In this document: in pieces, positions 15,825-26,473 of the stretch
How the letters are laid out: every line of letters begins with the position of its first letter
Position numbering within the stretch: the first letter of the stretch is position 1
Source: Methanocella paludicola SANAE
GTDB taxonomy: Archaea; Halobacteriota; Methanocellia; Methanocellales; Methanocellaceae
Reading direction: 5' to 3'
NCBI RefSeq assembly: GCF_000011005.1
Contig: NC_013665.1
Coordinates: 2,085,501 to 2,149,500 of the forward strand
Length of the DNA: 64,000 nt
Made by a program: the position numbers and the translations under genes
The notes under the pieces: generated by a model
Seen by the model: the letters and a program-made list of their open reading frames with translations, nothing else
Told to the model about the DNA's origin: nothing
The model's database searches: none

Positions 15825-16244
15825 ATGGCGGAACTTCTGGCAAAAGTGGATATGGTAGCACATTCTATCGAACTTTACGAGGACGAGTTGAGGGTACAGC
15901 TACAGCTGGCGCCGAAGTTCAAGATACCGCTCAAGGACATCGTCGACCTGGAGTTCCGCAGGGCCTGGTTTTTCCTGGCCGGAAAGCTGACCATCATCTT
16001 CAAGGAGAACGATACCCTGCAAAAAATGTACATGCCCTTCAACTTCCTGATGGGCGATGCCATCGAGGCCCTGGTGTCCACCATGATCGACCGGATGGCG
16101 CGCGTCTACCATAATAAGGACGCGATCGAGTTCCTGGAGATGGCGGAACATGATGATGGGATGGTACAGTGCCCCTACTGCTCGTCGGTCATCAAGCAGG
16201 GCGTGATCGTGTGCCCCGGCTGCGGCATGCCGAAGCTGGATTAG
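15825..16244 (+). CDS. Uncharacterised protein with C-terminal zinc ribbon (paralog 1)
   Basis: This 139-residue protein has an N-terminal ~95-residue domain (VDMVAHSIELYEDELRVQLQ, IPLKDIVDLEFRRAWFFLAGKLTIIF) that looks like a PH-type beta sandwich. A linker helix and a zinc ribbon, CPYC...CPGCG, follow at the end. The gene at 17574 encodes the same layout with matching motifs (IELYDDEVHVQM, ITDIEFRRANFVMSGKVVI), so the two are paralogs about 1.3 kb apart. The role is unknown. A membrane- or nucleic-acid-associated adaptor is possible. Confidence 0.7.
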   Translation: MAELLAKVDMVAHSIELYEDELRVQLQLAPKFKIPLKDIVDLEFRRAWFFLAGKLTIIFKENDTLQKMYMPFNFLMGDAIEALVSTMIDRMARVYHNKDAIEFLEMAEHDDGMVQCPYCSSVIKQGVIVCPGCGMPKLD

Positions 16245-16358
16245 GTTAGAAAGCCTCTTTTTTGTTTAGCCCAATAGCTAAACATAGTTGCATTTGCCTG
16301 CCCGTTTAGCGGAAGGTATGTATATGGTCGTTCTTTATCCGTTATGCGAGGTGATTTG

Positions 16359-16751
16359 ATGAGGTCCCTGAAAGAATGGGCCGAGTCGATAAAAACGGCC
16401 CGTATTGTAAAAGATACGAGGGAGAGAAAGGATGCGGCCGTGCAGTTCACGAAGGCGCTGGTGCAGGCCGACGGGCCCGTGCAGCCGGTGGTCCGGCGCA
16501 TCCAGGAGGCCGGCTCGGCATGGTACTCCATCGGCATGAAGTCTTTCAAGAACCTTACGCTGTCGGCGGCCGACGACGACATCGTGGAGGTCCGTAAGAG
16601 CTGCGATGTCTGCGATCACCCATACGCCGTGAAGATCAAGGCGTGGAAGATAAGGAGCTGCGACGTCGCGGCCGCACCGTGCCCCAGGTGCTCGGCCTAT
16701 CAGGTCCTGGACCTGGACGTCGTGAGGAAAGAGAATTTTGGGGCTTGTTAA
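16359..16751 (+). CDS. Unrecognised protein with Cys pairs
   Basis: About 130 residues from ATG 16359, which follows GAGGTGATTTG; an ATG 15 bases upstream overlaps this site. The first half is helical. The second half has CDVCDHPYAVKI, then CDVAAAPCPRC, giving two Cys pairs some 30 residues apart and a last Cys at the C-terminus. A zinc ribbon is likely. No family is recognised. It is placed between the two zinc-ribbon paralogs, but on its own transcript. Confidence 0.6.
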   Translation: MRSLKEWAESIKTARIVKDTRERKDAAVQFTKALVQADGPVQPVVRRIQEAGSAWYSIGMKSFKNLTLSAADDDIVEVRKSCDVCDHPYAVKIKAWKIRSCDVAAAPCPRCSAYQVLDLDVVRKENFGAC

Positions 16752-16767
16752 AAGCCCCCTTTTTGCT

Positions 16768-17460
16768 TTAAACGGTCGTATCCACGACGACCGTATACTT
16801 ACCGTTCACCCACGAATATGCCACGAAGTGTGCGGAACCTCTCAGGTTAGGGTCGCTGATGGTGGCGGACCAGCTTTCTCCGAGTGACTGGTCGATGGGG
16901 ACGAGCTCGGGGGTCGTAAGGTAGGGGCTCTTCACGTAGAAGCCCCGCAGGGTCGTGACGCCGCCGAAGCTGGTCAGCCTTACCTGCACGGTCTCAGGGT
17001 CCAGGCGGGTGACCTCGAAGTGAGGCATGCGCGCGGGCGTCGTGCTCTGGCCCGGCACAACGGTCACGGTGACGACGGTATAGCCCGGGATGACGACTTC
17101 GATGGACGCAGAATCGTTAAAGCGCCGGTCTACCATGCCCTGTTTGCCCTGGATATCGCCGGTGATCTGGTAGTGAGCAGGCGGCAGGCCCGTAAAGTTG
17201 AACCGGCCGGCGGAGTCGGCGTATTGAATGCTCCCGGGCGTGTCCACGAGCTTATCGCCCTGCCATAGCGCCACGCGCGCATCGGGCACTGGAGCCCCGT
17301 CAGCATCGAGCACGACGCCGCTAATGGATATGGATGGAACAGGCGTCAGAGTGGGCGTCGCAGTGGGGACAGGAGTCGCCGAAGGCGATGTACCGGTAAT
17401 ACAGCCGCTCAGCGACAGCGCCATGATAGAGACAAGTAAAAATGCCGTGAAATTACGCAC
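16768..17460 (-). CDS. Lipoprotein with carboxypeptidase-regulatory-like beta domain
   Basis: This is 230 residues from the GTG at 17460, six bases after GGTG; TTG at 17472 is less likely. The signal peptide has a lipobox (ALSLSGCITG). A Thr/Pro linker (PSATPVPTATPTLTPVP) follows, then ISGVVLDADGAPVPDARVALW and SAGRFNFTGLPPAHYQITGD, the CarboxypepD_reg-like fold often used as a stalk in archaeal surface proteins. The C-terminal ~80 residues form a further beta domain. Probably cell-surface anchored. Role unknown. Confidence 0.75.
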   Translation of the reverse strand: MRNFTAFLLVSIMALSLSGCITGTSPSATPVPTATPTLTPVPSISISGVVLDADGAPVPDARVALWQGDKLVDTPGSIQYADSAGRFNFTGLPPAHYQITGDIQGKQGMVDRRFNDSASIEVVIPGYTVVTVTVVPGQSTTPARMPHFEVTRLDPETVQVRLTSFGGVTTLRGFYVKSPYLTTPELVPIDQSLGESWSATISDPNLRGSAHFVAYSWVNGKYTVVVDTTV

Positions 17461-17573
17461 AAACACCACCAATCTCAGGATAATGGCCCCTCCGACTTTT
17501 TAGGCTTTTCCCTCTTACGAAGGTAAGCTTTATACCGGGAGGCGGGCAAATATAAAAGTCCGCAGGTGTGAAA

Positions 17574-17975
17574 ATGTCCGAACTATTGTTTAAAGTCGAA
17601 AACATGGCTCAGTATATCGAGCTCTACGACGATGAGGTGCACGTCCAGATGCCGCTCGCGATCATGCAGGTCATTAAGATCAAAGACATAACCGATATCG
17701 AGTTCAGGCGGGCCAACTTTGTCATGTCTGGCAAGGTGGTCATCAAGTACCGCGATAACGGCGTGAACGAGACCGCCTACTATCCCTTTAATTTCATGTT
17801 CAACGAAGGCATGGTCGGCCTCATGGGGAAGCTGAACGAGCTGCTCGAGCAGCTCAAGGGGAAGAAAGAGGACGTCTTGATAAAGGAGGTCATCAAGATC
17901 CGGTGCCTTGGATGCGGAGCCCTTATGGACGAGCACTCGCAAGTATGCCCGGTCTGCGGCCGGCCCCAGGTCTAA
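17574..17975 (+). CDS. Uncharacterised protein with C-terminal zinc ribbon (paralog 2)
   Basis: This is 133 residues from ATG 17574, five bases after AGGTG. It parallels the gene at 15825: N-terminal KVENMAQYIELYDDEVHVQM, then ITDIEFRRANFVMSGKVVIKYRD and YYPFNFMFNEGMVGLM, and a terminal CLGCG...CPVCG zinc ribbon. Most divergence is in the helical linker. The pair probably arose by local duplication with the intervening genes. Cytoplasmic; function unknown. Confidence 0.7.
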   Translation: MSELLFKVENMAQYIELYDDEVHVQMPLAIMQVIKIKDITDIEFRRANFVMSGKVVIKYRDNGVNETAYYPFNFMFNEGMVGLMGKLNELLEQLKGKKEDVLIKEVIKIRCLGCGALMDEHSQVCPVCGRPQV

Positions 17976-18029
17976 TGCAAATATAATTATTACTAAAATT
18001 ATATCCGACAGGCCGCCATAGCTTATCAT

Positions 18030-18434
18030 ATGGATAATGGAGAGATCATACGCTTACTCAACGAGGCGTTCGTACACGAGATCGATAACTCGCTGACCTA
18101 CGTCCGTAATTCGTTCATCATGAAGGAGTGCGACCCCAGCCGCGTCACCGAGGCGATAGCAGTGGACGAGATGCGCCACATGTGGTGGCTGGCCGACCTC
18201 ATCACGAAGCGGGGAGGCGAGCCTACTATGGAGCACCGCACGCTCGACTTCGGCGGGAAGGACCTGAAGGGCCAGCTCGAGAGGCAGATCGTGCTCGAGA
18301 CCGAGGCCATCGACATTTATAAGCATATCATCGAAGTGGTAGACGACCCGGAAGTCGTCGGCGTGGCGAAGCACATCCTGGACGAGGAGCGCCGTCACAG
18401 GAAAGAGTTCAAGGAAAGGCTGGCCCGTATATAG
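18030..18434 (+). CDS. Ferritin-like di-iron protein
   Basis: This 134-residue helical bundle has Glu in AFVHEIDNSLTY, ExxH in AVDEMRHMWWLADL, Glu in VLETEAIDIYKHII and ExxxH in DEERRHRKEF, the four-helix di-iron pattern. It is related in layout to the bacterioferritin-like gene at 11.7 kb but clearly diverged, with MRHMWW replacing MKHAEK. It could be an oxidoreductase of the rubrerythrin/ferritin-like type or a storage subunit. It starts 55 bases after the zinc-ribbon paralog on the same strand. Confidence 0.8.
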   Translation: MDNGEIIRLLNEAFVHEIDNSLTYVRNSFIMKECDPSRVTEAIAVDEMRHMWWLADLITKRGGEPTMEHRTLDFGGKDLKGQLERQIVLETEAIDIYKHIIEVVDDPEVVGVAKHILDEERRHRKEFKERLARI

Positions 18435-18498
18435 CCGTTTTTTCCCGCCACTATTTTTAATAAGCGGCGATTTGAACTCACCATTGGTCGGTACGTAT

Positions 18499-19062
18499 AT
18501 GAATTTTGGGTTAGCCTCTTTCAACGATTACTGGTGGGCCGTTCTGCTCCGGGGCATCGTGACCCTGCTGTTCGGGCTGGCGATCTTTGCCTGGCCGGGC
18601 GTTACGCTGGCGCTTTTTATCATGCTGTTCGCCGCCTTCGCCATCGTCGACGGCGTCATAATTGCTGTACACTCGCTTTTTGCCATCGGCAGGGATAGCC
18701 GCTGGTGGATCAAGCTGCTCCAGGGGGTCGCCGGCATCGGCGCGGGCGTTGCGACATTCATCTGGCCAGGCCTTACGGCGCTTGTCCTCTTGTATATCAT
18801 CGCTTTCTATAACATCTTCGAGGGCATCCTGCAGGCCGTCTACGGCATCACCTTCAGAAAGGAGGCCCGGGGCAGCCTGATGCTCGTCGCTTCCGGGGTC
18901 ATCTCCGTGATCTTCGGCATGCTGCTCCTGCTGTTCCCGATGACGGGAGCGCTGGCGCTGATCAAGGTCATAGGCATATTCGACATTGTCCTGGGCCTGC
19001 TTCTCCTGCTGCTGGCGGTCGACATGCTCGCCGCGAAGAGCGCTGCGCGTGCGGCCGCGTAG
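18499..19062 (+). CDS. HdeD/DUF308 family membrane protein
   Basis: This is 187 residues from ATG 18499, with six hydrophobic helices arranged as three pairs. The characteristic repeated motifs are VLLRGIVTLLFGLAIFAWPG, LLQGVAGIGAGVATFIWPGLT and VASGVISVIFGMLLLLFP. This is the HdeD (DUF308) family, named for acid resistance in Escherichia coli; its role in archaea is unknown. The upstream ATG at 18472 would add nine polar residues and cannot be excluded. The 110 bases after the gene hold only a short broken frame. Confidence 0.8.
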   Translation: MNFGLASFNDYWWAVLLRGIVTLLFGLAIFAWPGVTLALFIMLFAAFAIVDGVIIAVHSLFAIGRDSRWWIKLLQGVAGIGAGVATFIWPGLTALVLLYIIAFYNIFEGILQAVYGITFRKEARGSLMLVASGVISVIFGMLLLLFPMTGALALIKVIGIFDIVLGLLLLLLAVDMLAAKSAARAAA

Positions 19063-19173
19063 GAGGTATTGTAGGGGAGTAAAGGACGTGATGAATAAAG
19101 TGCTGTCGTAACTCTGGGAGATCGCGGTAGTTATGGCGCTGCTGGCGGCGGCTCCCTGCTGACGCAGTACTGA

Positions 19174-19521
19174 TCATTCCACTACGGGGATGATGACCTC
19201 GGAGAAGATCGGCACAAGCCCGTCGTCGTCCACCTTGATCCGGCCCATGGAGCCGCAGAGCGGGCAATTGGTGTAGCCGCTACTGTGCTTGTCCGGGAAC
19301 GGCATCATGTCGGTCACGTACTCAAACTCTTCGGGGTTCACCCGTAGCTGCCCCCGACCGCCATCCAGGTCACCCGTGAAGAACATCCTGACCATATACG
19401 ACGCGTTACGGATCTTGCCATCCATGAGGTGCGAGCCCCTGGGCGAGTTGCCCAGCGCGTTCTGGCATATATGCTCGACGTAGAAGATGCGGCTGGACCC
19501 ACCTTCACGAAATGCGGTCAT
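19174..19521 (-). CDS. Unrecognised protein with CPLCG zinc motif
   Basis: This is 115 residues from ATG 19521, whose TGA-overlapping start (ATGA) couples it to the gene ending at 19518. It contains IFYVEHICQNALGNSPRG, EFEYVTDMMPFPDKHSSGYTNCPLCGSMGRI and a hydrophobic end (LVPIFSEVIIPVVE). One CPLCG pair and several His could bind zinc. Tight overlap with the small Cys protein upstream suggests the two work together. Family unknown. Confidence 0.65.
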   Translation of the reverse strand: MTAFREGGSSRIFYVEHICQNALGNSPRGSHLMDGKIRNASYMVRMFFTGDLDGGRGQLRVNPEEFEYVTDMMPFPDKHSSGYTNCPLCGSMGRIKVDDDGLVPIFSEVIIPVVE

Positions 19522-19682
19522 TTTACGCTGCGCCTCCTGAACTCGGGGCTGACATCCTCCGTCATCTCTTTCCTGCCGTGGGCCAGCTTGCGGTGCCTCT
19601 CCACTTGCGCCAGCACGTCCTCCTTGTTCATCCCGTTCACGACGTATGTGCAGCCTGTGACGGGGCATGATAATTCTACCAT
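19518..19682 (-). CDS. Small protein with CPVTGC motif
   Basis: This 54-residue protein, MVELSCPVTGCTYVVNGMNKED and so on, ends EFRRRSVK. It has CPVTGC near the start and a helix with His (VERHRKLAHGRKEM), similar in layout to C2H2-like or DUF1059-type proteins. Its TGA overlaps the ATG of the next gene by four bases, so the two are translationally coupled. Confidence 0.65.
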   Translation of the reverse strand: MVELSCPVTGCTYVVNGMNKEDVLAQVERHRKLAHGRKEMTEDVSPEFRRRSVK

Positions 19683-19764
19683 GATACGACCTATTGAAAT
19701 AAGGCGGGGCGGGAACGTGATTGTTATTCGAATGAATAGCGAAAAAATAAAAAAGAGGCCTTAG

Positions 19765-20436
19765 TTAGGAGGCTGAGCCATACCGTTTTATATCGACACC
19801 GTTTGAAGGCGTGTAGCTCGTGCCGCTATCGAATTTCGGCTCGAGCTCGGCCTTGTATAGCTCAAGGGACCCTCCCGCCCAATATGCCGTTATCGTCATG
19901 TCGGCCGTGAGCATCGCGCTGTAGACGGGCGAATCGACGGTGACTTCCCTGTATTCGCCCGGCTTCAGGGTATCAAGAGTAGTATTTACGCTCTGGTGAT
20001 TGATCGTGGTGAAGTCCTGGCCGTTGTACGTGGTGGTCATCGGGGTGGCCACATCGTAGACGATGACGAGGTTCTTCAGCGTCTCGGTGCCCGTAGCCGT
20101 AATGACGAACGTGGCCCAGTCCTGCCTTGCGGCGTATTGTGCGTTGATCTGCTGTGACTCGTTGGGGTCCCCCGTCCACTGCCTCTGGTCGGCGTTGATC
20201 CTGACCTGCAGGACGAAATCGGACAGCGTTACAGGCAGCGGGACAGGCGTCGGGGTCGGCGTCCAGGTGGGGCCTATGGTGGGCTCGGGAGGCTCGGTGG
20301 GCGTGGGCGTCGGCGCTCCCACAGTGGCGACGACCCTCTGTGACGGGGTCGGATTATCCCCTGACGACGAGACGCATCCGGCGAACACTATACAGGCCAT
20401 TATTAGTATGATCATTGACGTTTTCAAGCGTTGCAT
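19765..20436 (-). CDS. Lipoprotein with Thr/Pro linker and beta-sandwich domain
   Basis: This 223-residue protein has a signal peptide ending IVFAGCVSSS (lipobox). A long Pro/Thr stalk (PTPTPTEPPEPTIGPTWTPTP) follows, and then ~150 residues of beta-rich domain (ATFVITATGTETLKNLVIVYDV, LKPGEYREVTVDSPVY). This is the plan of a stalked surface protein, with DUF4352 or CARDB-like folds as possibilities. The stalk may be O-glycosylated. Function unknown. Confidence 0.7.
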   Translation of the reverse strand: MQRLKTSMIILIMACIVFAGCVSSSGDNPTPSQRVVATVGAPTPTPTEPPEPTIGPTWTPTPTPVPLPVTLSDFVLQVRINADQRQWTGDPNESQQINAQYAARQDWATFVITATGTETLKNLVIVYDVATPMTTTYNGQDFTTINHQSVNTTLDTLKPGEYREVTVDSPVYSAMLTADMTITAYWAGGSLELYKAELEPKFDSGTSYTPSNGVDIKRYGSAS

Positions 20437-20563
20437 GAGCAGCCTCCTTAAAACAAGATAAAATAATGGCGGATTGGGTATAAATAGATTTTATCAGTAC
20501 CGGTCAACCTTATGGCCATATATTTATATTTTTAACCGGTAATACTATTGCGGGTTTCAAAGT

Positions 20564-20893
20564 ATGGACGTGGTGATCATCACGGGCAGGCGGGGCGAGG
20601 CATTCGTTAGCGGGAGGGTCGTGGCCCGTATCGGGCAATGGGACGTAAGGTCGTTCCCGGATGGCGGCTGGGACGGCTCCTGTGAGTGCGAGTGGTACGC
20701 TGGCAGCGACCCCGGCGCTTTCGGCCTCCTGAAGGGTCCGGGCATCGAGGTCTCGCTCAGGCTGATCGATCATAATGAGACGGCCCATGAAGGTGTTGCG
20801 ATGGCGGCGCCGGACGGCGACGTAAAGATGCTGGGGGATGTCGCCCTGCTGGACCTTATCCTGAAGGGCTCCGGCCCCGTACGCCACGCTTAG
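20564..20893 (+). CDS. Unrecognised 109-residue beta-rich protein
   Basis: It reads MDVVIITGRRGEAFVSGRVV and continues with alternating beta-prone and Gly turns (GGWDGSCECEWYAG), ending in a helix (ALLDLILKGSG). It has two Cys, CEC, and no membrane segment. It converges with the aldo/keto reductase, overlapping by four bases at the stops. Function unknown. Confidence 0.6.
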   Translation: MDVVIITGRRGEAFVSGRVVARIGQWDVRSFPDGGWDGSCECEWYAGSDPGAFGLLKGPGIEVSLRLIDHNETAHEGVAMAAPDGDVKMLGDVALLDLILKGSGPVRHA

Positions 20894-22011
20894 CTTTCGA
20901 ATAGCGCCTTAACTTCTTTCAGCTTTTCCGGAATCGGTATCCCCTGGGGGCAGCGCTCTTCGCACAATCCGCATTCCTCGCACTTCGACGCCTTGCCCTC
21001 GCCGATGAACTTGTAGGATGTTTTCGCGTGCTCTATGTCCTCGTACATGCATGCGATGTTCAGTCTCTCGAAGCACTCAGGTATATCTACCCCATTTGGG
21101 CAGGGCCTGCAATAGCCGCACCCGGTACAGGGGACCGCCATGCGGGAGCGGAACATGCTCCGGACCTTCGCGACGAGCGCCAGGTCCTTTTTCGTCATTG
21201 ACCAGGGAAGGCCTTTTTCGGCGGCAGCGAGGTTCTCTTCGACCTGCTCCATGCTGCTCATGCCGCTCAACACGACCGACACTTCGGGGTGGTCCCAGAC
21301 CCAGCGAAGCCCCCATTCTGCGGGGGTTCGCTTTTCCACGGCTTTTGCCCAGATGTCCATGGCCGCGGGCACCTGCTTTGCCAGTAAGCCCCCCCTGAGG
21401 GGCTCCATGACGACTACGCCCATGCCCTTTTTGGCGGCATAGCGGAGGCCAGAGCGGCCGGCCTGGTAATGCTCGTCCATATAGTTATACTGGATCTGGC
21501 AGAAGGTCCAGTCGTAGGCGTCGACGATCTTTTTGAAGGCCGGGTATTTGTCGTGGAAGGAGAAGCCCGCGTACTTAATGCGGCCGTCAGCGAGGGCATC
21601 GTCTAAAAAGTCCTTCACGCCGAGCGATTCCATGTTTTTCCAGCTTTCGCCCATTAGCGAGTGGACGAGATAAAAGTCAATGTGGTCTGTCTGAAGCTTT
21701 TTTAATTGCTCGTCGAGGAATTTGTCCATGTCCTCCCGCTTTTCGACGAGCCATGTCGGCAGCTTGGTGGCCAGGCTGACCTTTTCCCTATACCCGTCTT
21801 TGAGAGCCCTGCCCACGATGGGCTCGCTCTCGCCGTTGTGGTAGGGCCAGGCCGTGTCGACGTAGTTTACGCCGCGGTCGATAGCGTGGCGGATCATCCG
21901 GATGGCTTCGGGCTCGTTGACGTGGCCGTTCTCGAGTACGGGGAGCCGCATGCAGCCGAATCCTAATATGGAAAGGTCCTTGTTGGCCTTTTTCATTGTC
22001 CTGTAGAGCAT
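20890..22011 (-). CDS. Aldo/keto reductase with C-terminal 4Fe-4S ferredoxin domain
   Basis: This 373-residue protein has an AKR barrel: LGFGCMRLP, then GVNYVDTAWPYHNGESE with the catalytic Asp and Tyr, ATKLP with Lys, and YLVHSL with His. The C-terminal ~80 residues add two Cys clusters, CTGCGYCRPCPNGVDIPECF and CEECGLCEERCPQGIPIPE, that fit [4Fe-4S] centres. This fused family is common in anaerobes and presumably couples NAD(P)H and ferredoxin-type electrons. The carbonyl substrate is unknown. It is monocistronic, with a family B repeat about 100 bp upstream of its start. Confidence 0.9.
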   Translation of the reverse strand: MLYRTMKKANKDLSILGFGCMRLPVLENGHVNEPEAIRMIRHAIDRGVNYVDTAWPYHNGESEPIVGRALKDGYREKVSLATKLPTWLVEKREDMDKFLDEQLKKLQTDHIDFYLVHSLMGESWKNMESLGVKDFLDDALADGRIKYAGFSFHDKYPAFKKIVDAYDWTFCQIQYNYMDEHYQAGRSGLRYAAKKGMGVVVMEPLRGGLLAKQVPAAMDIWAKAVEKRTPAEWGLRWVWDHPEVSVVLSGMSSMEQVEENLAAAEKGLPWSMTKKDLALVAKVRSMFRSRMAVPCTGCGYCRPCPNGVDIPECFERLNIACMYEDIEHAKTSYKFIGEGKASKCEECGLCEERCPQGIPIPEKLKEVKALFES

Positions 22012-22107
22012 TATTGGGCCTTCTTTCTGGTTTTATTAAACACCTGTTATCCGATTGCTGATTATATGCTTTTCGTGTGAACAGGAGTATATTCATGTAT
22101 TTTTAAT

Positions 22108-22424
22108 GTTATGCCGTCGTGGAGTGTCCTTAACCACAGGGGCGCAGAGCGCTCGGAGTTCACAGAGTTTTTATTTAATAATTTGAGACACAGAAGCCAC
22201 AGAGCCCGGTTTATTGGCTTACCTGGGGCACAGAGTTTAAAGAGGCAGGGTTGATCAATAAACAATTGACTGGTTTATCCTCGCCAGTGCCTCTAATCCC
22301 TCAGTGCCTCAGGAATGTTATAAACCCGTCCTCCGTGCCCTCTGAGCCTCCATTATCAAAAAATCTCTGTGTAACTCTGCGCTCTCCGTGTCCCTGTGGT
22401 TGGACCACTCAACGACGGCATAAC
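22108..22424. repeat. Family B long imperfect palindromic repeat, copy 1 (~317 bp)
   Basis: It starts GTTATGCCGTCGTGGAGTGT and ends with the inverse, ACGACGGCATAAC. Inner parts pair through AACCACAGGGGCGCAGAGCG against CTCTCCGTGTCCCTGTGGTT. Copy 2 is at 36813-37130 in the same orientation, sharing AATAATTTGAGAC in the left arm. It is intergenic, between the aldo/keto reductase promoter and the end-joining operon. Confidence 0.85.
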
Positions 22425-22436
22425 CTGAAGAGATAA

Positions 22437-24325
<1,889 letters not shown>

Positions 24326-24326
24326 C

Positions 24327-24923
24327 TCATCCCTCTTTAGCGATCTCGTCCATCGTGCGGCCCGTCAGTACCGAGTCGGGCGCAGCCTTCTCGATATCCT
24401 CGTAAGAGCCCTCGTGAGGCTCTTTCATCTTAAAGAACAGCCAGCCCCGCTTCTCGATTCCACCCGTGCGGATGAGCGCATAGCTTCCCTTAAGCTTCTT
24501 CCCTTCAAGAAATACCTCGATCTTGCCCTGGTCGTAAGACTGCTCTATGGTCATACGGCTGCCCTCGGGCTTCTCCTCACGGAGGTTACGATATGTGCCG
24601 ATATCCCAGACCATGACCGTGCCGCCGCCGTACTGGCCCTCGGGGATGACGCCCTCGAAGGTGGCGTAGCCGATGGGATGATCCTCCGTGGGCATGGCCA
24701 GGCGCTTGACTTTCGGGTCCAGCGAGGGGCCCTTGGGCACGGCCCAGGACTTCAGGACGCCGCCCATCTCCAGGCGAAGATCATAATGTAAGTGGCTCGC
24801 GTCGTGCTTCTGGATGACGTAGATGGGATGCTTTATCTCCTTTTCCTCTCCCCCGGCGGGCTCGGGCGTTTTTTCGAAATCCCGCTTGCTCCTGTAGGAT
24901 TCGAGCGGTTCTTTCGGGGACAT
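24327..24923 (-). CDS. ligD-pe: DNA 3'-phosphoesterase (LigD PE-like)
   Basis: This 198-residue protein has the LigD phosphoesterase domain from about residue 35: [20 protein letters not shown], with His40, His46 and Asp48 matching the known metal-site residues. Then come [24 protein letters not shown] and the typical [18 protein letters not shown]. In Methanocella, an equivalent enzyme is reported to resect ribonucleotides from strand-displaced intermediates. The gene is the first of the three-gene end-joining operon. Confidence 0.9.
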   Translation of the reverse strand: MSPKEPLESYRSKRDFEKTPEPAGGEEKEIKHPIYVIQKHDASHLHYDLRLEMGGVLKSWAVPKGPSLDPKVKRLAMPTEDHPIGYATFEGVIPEGQYGGGTVMVWDIGTYRNLREEKPEGSRMTIEQSYDQGKIEVFLEGKKLKGSYALIRTGGIEKRGWLFFKMKEPHEGSYEDIEKAAPDSVLTGRTMDEIAKEG

Positions 24924-24966
24924 AAAAACTCCGGATAATGAATATTAATCGACTCTGGAATAAAAA

Positions 24967-25233
24967 TCATTGCTCAGGCATCTCATCTTTACCTGGACTT
25001 TTAATGATGGAGCTACTTTTATTTTTCTTCTTCAGCTTCTCGATGAGCCCGGACACCCGCTCCGTTGCCTCCCGGGTGGCCTCAACGTCCCGGCTAATAA
25101 CAATATCAAGGATGTCTCCTTCACGGCACCCGCACGGCAGCATACACGCCGGAAGCTCGAACTCGACGCTCTCATCCTCTCTCAGCAAAAGTACGGCCCA
25201 TCCGTCCTCGAACCTGTCAATCGTGGCCTTCAT
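24967..25233 (-). CDS. DUF3006 family protein
   Basis: This is 88 residues from ATG 25233, six bases after GAGGTG. The sequence MKATIDRFEDGWAVLL, a strand with Leu/Glu, then GDILDIVISRDVEATREATER is the DUF3006 pattern. Its start overlaps the stop of the upstream MBL-fold gene as ATGA, and this pair is common across bacteria and archaea. DUF3006 proteins probably accompany ComEC-like nucleases, but the mechanism is unknown. Confidence 0.8.
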   Translation of the reverse strand: MKATIDRFEDGWAVLLLREDESVEFELPACMLPCGCREGDILDIVISRDVEATREATERVSGLIEKLKKKNKSSSIIKSPGKDEMPEQ

Positions 25234-26153
25234 ACGGCGCACCTCATGGCGCTATTCGACGGCGCACACGATAATACCTTAGCCGACGAGGTCTCGAACT
25301 GCGGCACAACTGTAAAGCCGGTGCCGTCCGACCTCACCACGACGTTTCCGTTCAGGTCGGTCCGGTAGATGACGGAGCCGGATTCCTCAAGCAGGGCCAG
25401 CATACGCCGCGTCGGGTGGCCGTACGGATTCGGCCCGACCTCAATGATGCTGACCTCCGGGGAGACGGCCGAGATGAACTCCTGGTCTGCCGAGTACCCG
25501 CTGCCATGATGGGGGACTTTGAAGACATCGCTCTTCAGGCTATGGCCCGACTCGAGAAGCTGCCGCTCTTCTGGAATGCCGGCATCCCCCGTGAGTAGAA
25601 AGGTCACGTTTTTATGTTCGACCTTGAGGACAATGGAGTTCTCGTTGATGCCGCCATCGTTCCTCACTTCAAAAGGCGCCAGCACTTCGACTTTTACATC
25701 GGAGCCCAGGTCAAAAGTCTGGCCGGCCTCAGCGACAGTATAAGGTATGTTCTTCTGGTCGATCAACGTCAGGTAGGACTCATATGTCCTTGTGGGCTGG
25801 GAGATGCCACTGTCGAGCACCTCCTTCACGGGGATCTCCCGAAGCACGTCTAGCAGGCCGCCGATATGGTCGGCATGGGGATGTGTCGCCACCATGATGT
25901 CGATTGACGTGACGCCCTGGCTCTTCAGGTAGGATACAAGCTTCGGCCCCTCGGACGGCCGCCCGCCGTCGACGAGCATGCACCGGTCGCCCGCCTTTAC
26001 CAGTATGGAGTCGCCCTTGCCCACGTCGATGAAGTGGACCTCGACGGGCGCTCCCTTTGCCAGCCCGCCCTGCCCGTGGAAAATGGCAAAATAGCCGATC
26101 ACGATTATAGCAATAGCCAACCAGACCCCGAGGGCGATGTCTATCGTCTTCAT
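25230..26153 (-). CDS. ComEC/Rec2-like metallo-beta-lactamase-fold hydrolase
   Basis: About 307 residues from ATG 26153 (a TTG 21 bases upstream is also possible). One N-terminal membrane anchor (IALGVWLAIAIIVIGYFAIF) is followed by an MBL domain. This carries VEVHFIDVGKGDSILV, the HPHADHIGG metal motif, LTGDAG, and PHHGSGYS, as in the C-terminal domain of ComEC/Rec2. The channel part of ComEC is absent, so this is the free extracytoplasmic form thought to act as a nuclease or phosphodiesterase. It is coupled to DUF3006. Confidence 0.88.
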   Translation of the reverse strand: MKTIDIALGVWLAIAIIVIGYFAIFHGQGGLAKGAPVEVHFIDVGKGDSILVKAGDRCMLVDGGRPSEGPKLVSYLKSQGVTSIDIMVATHPHADHIGGLLDVLREIPVKEVLDSGISQPTRTYESYLTLIDQKNIPYTVAEAGQTFDLGSDVKVEVLAPFEVRNDGGINENSIVLKVEHKNVTFLLTGDAGIPEERQLLESGHSLKSDVFKVPHHGSGYSADQEFISAVSPEVSIIEVGPNPYGHPTRRMLALLEESGSVIYRTDLNGNVVVRSDGTGFTVVPQFETSSAKVLSCAPSNSAMRCAV

Positions 26154-26473
26154 CCTGTGGCCGTACTCCGGCAAAATATCCCACCGATATACAGGTCAAT
26201 TTTAATTGATTTAAATCATTTAAGGATTTTTTATAGGCCACATGGGCAATCAGGACAAATTTTTCACAGATATTGGCGTCAGGGCAAATATTATCAGATA
26301 TTATTATTTATTATGGCCAATAGAGTAAAAGCATAATATGGAAATCCATAAGAATAAAATAATATGCCATCGATATGGATAAATAATATAAAGGCGTTAA
26401 CCTAATTTTAAGTTTGTGCGATATCCCCGCAATTTAATATATTAATTGTTATATTTTTTGGACGTATGCGAAT

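Noticed and set aside
19063-19173. Short gene between the HdeD-like gene and the zinc-motif gene
   Set aside because: Only MNKVLS before a stop, then an unconnected hydrophobic stretch; no continuous frame.
22062-22436. Small open frames inside the family B repeat
   Set aside because: Same reason: they arise from the inverted arms and lack start signals.
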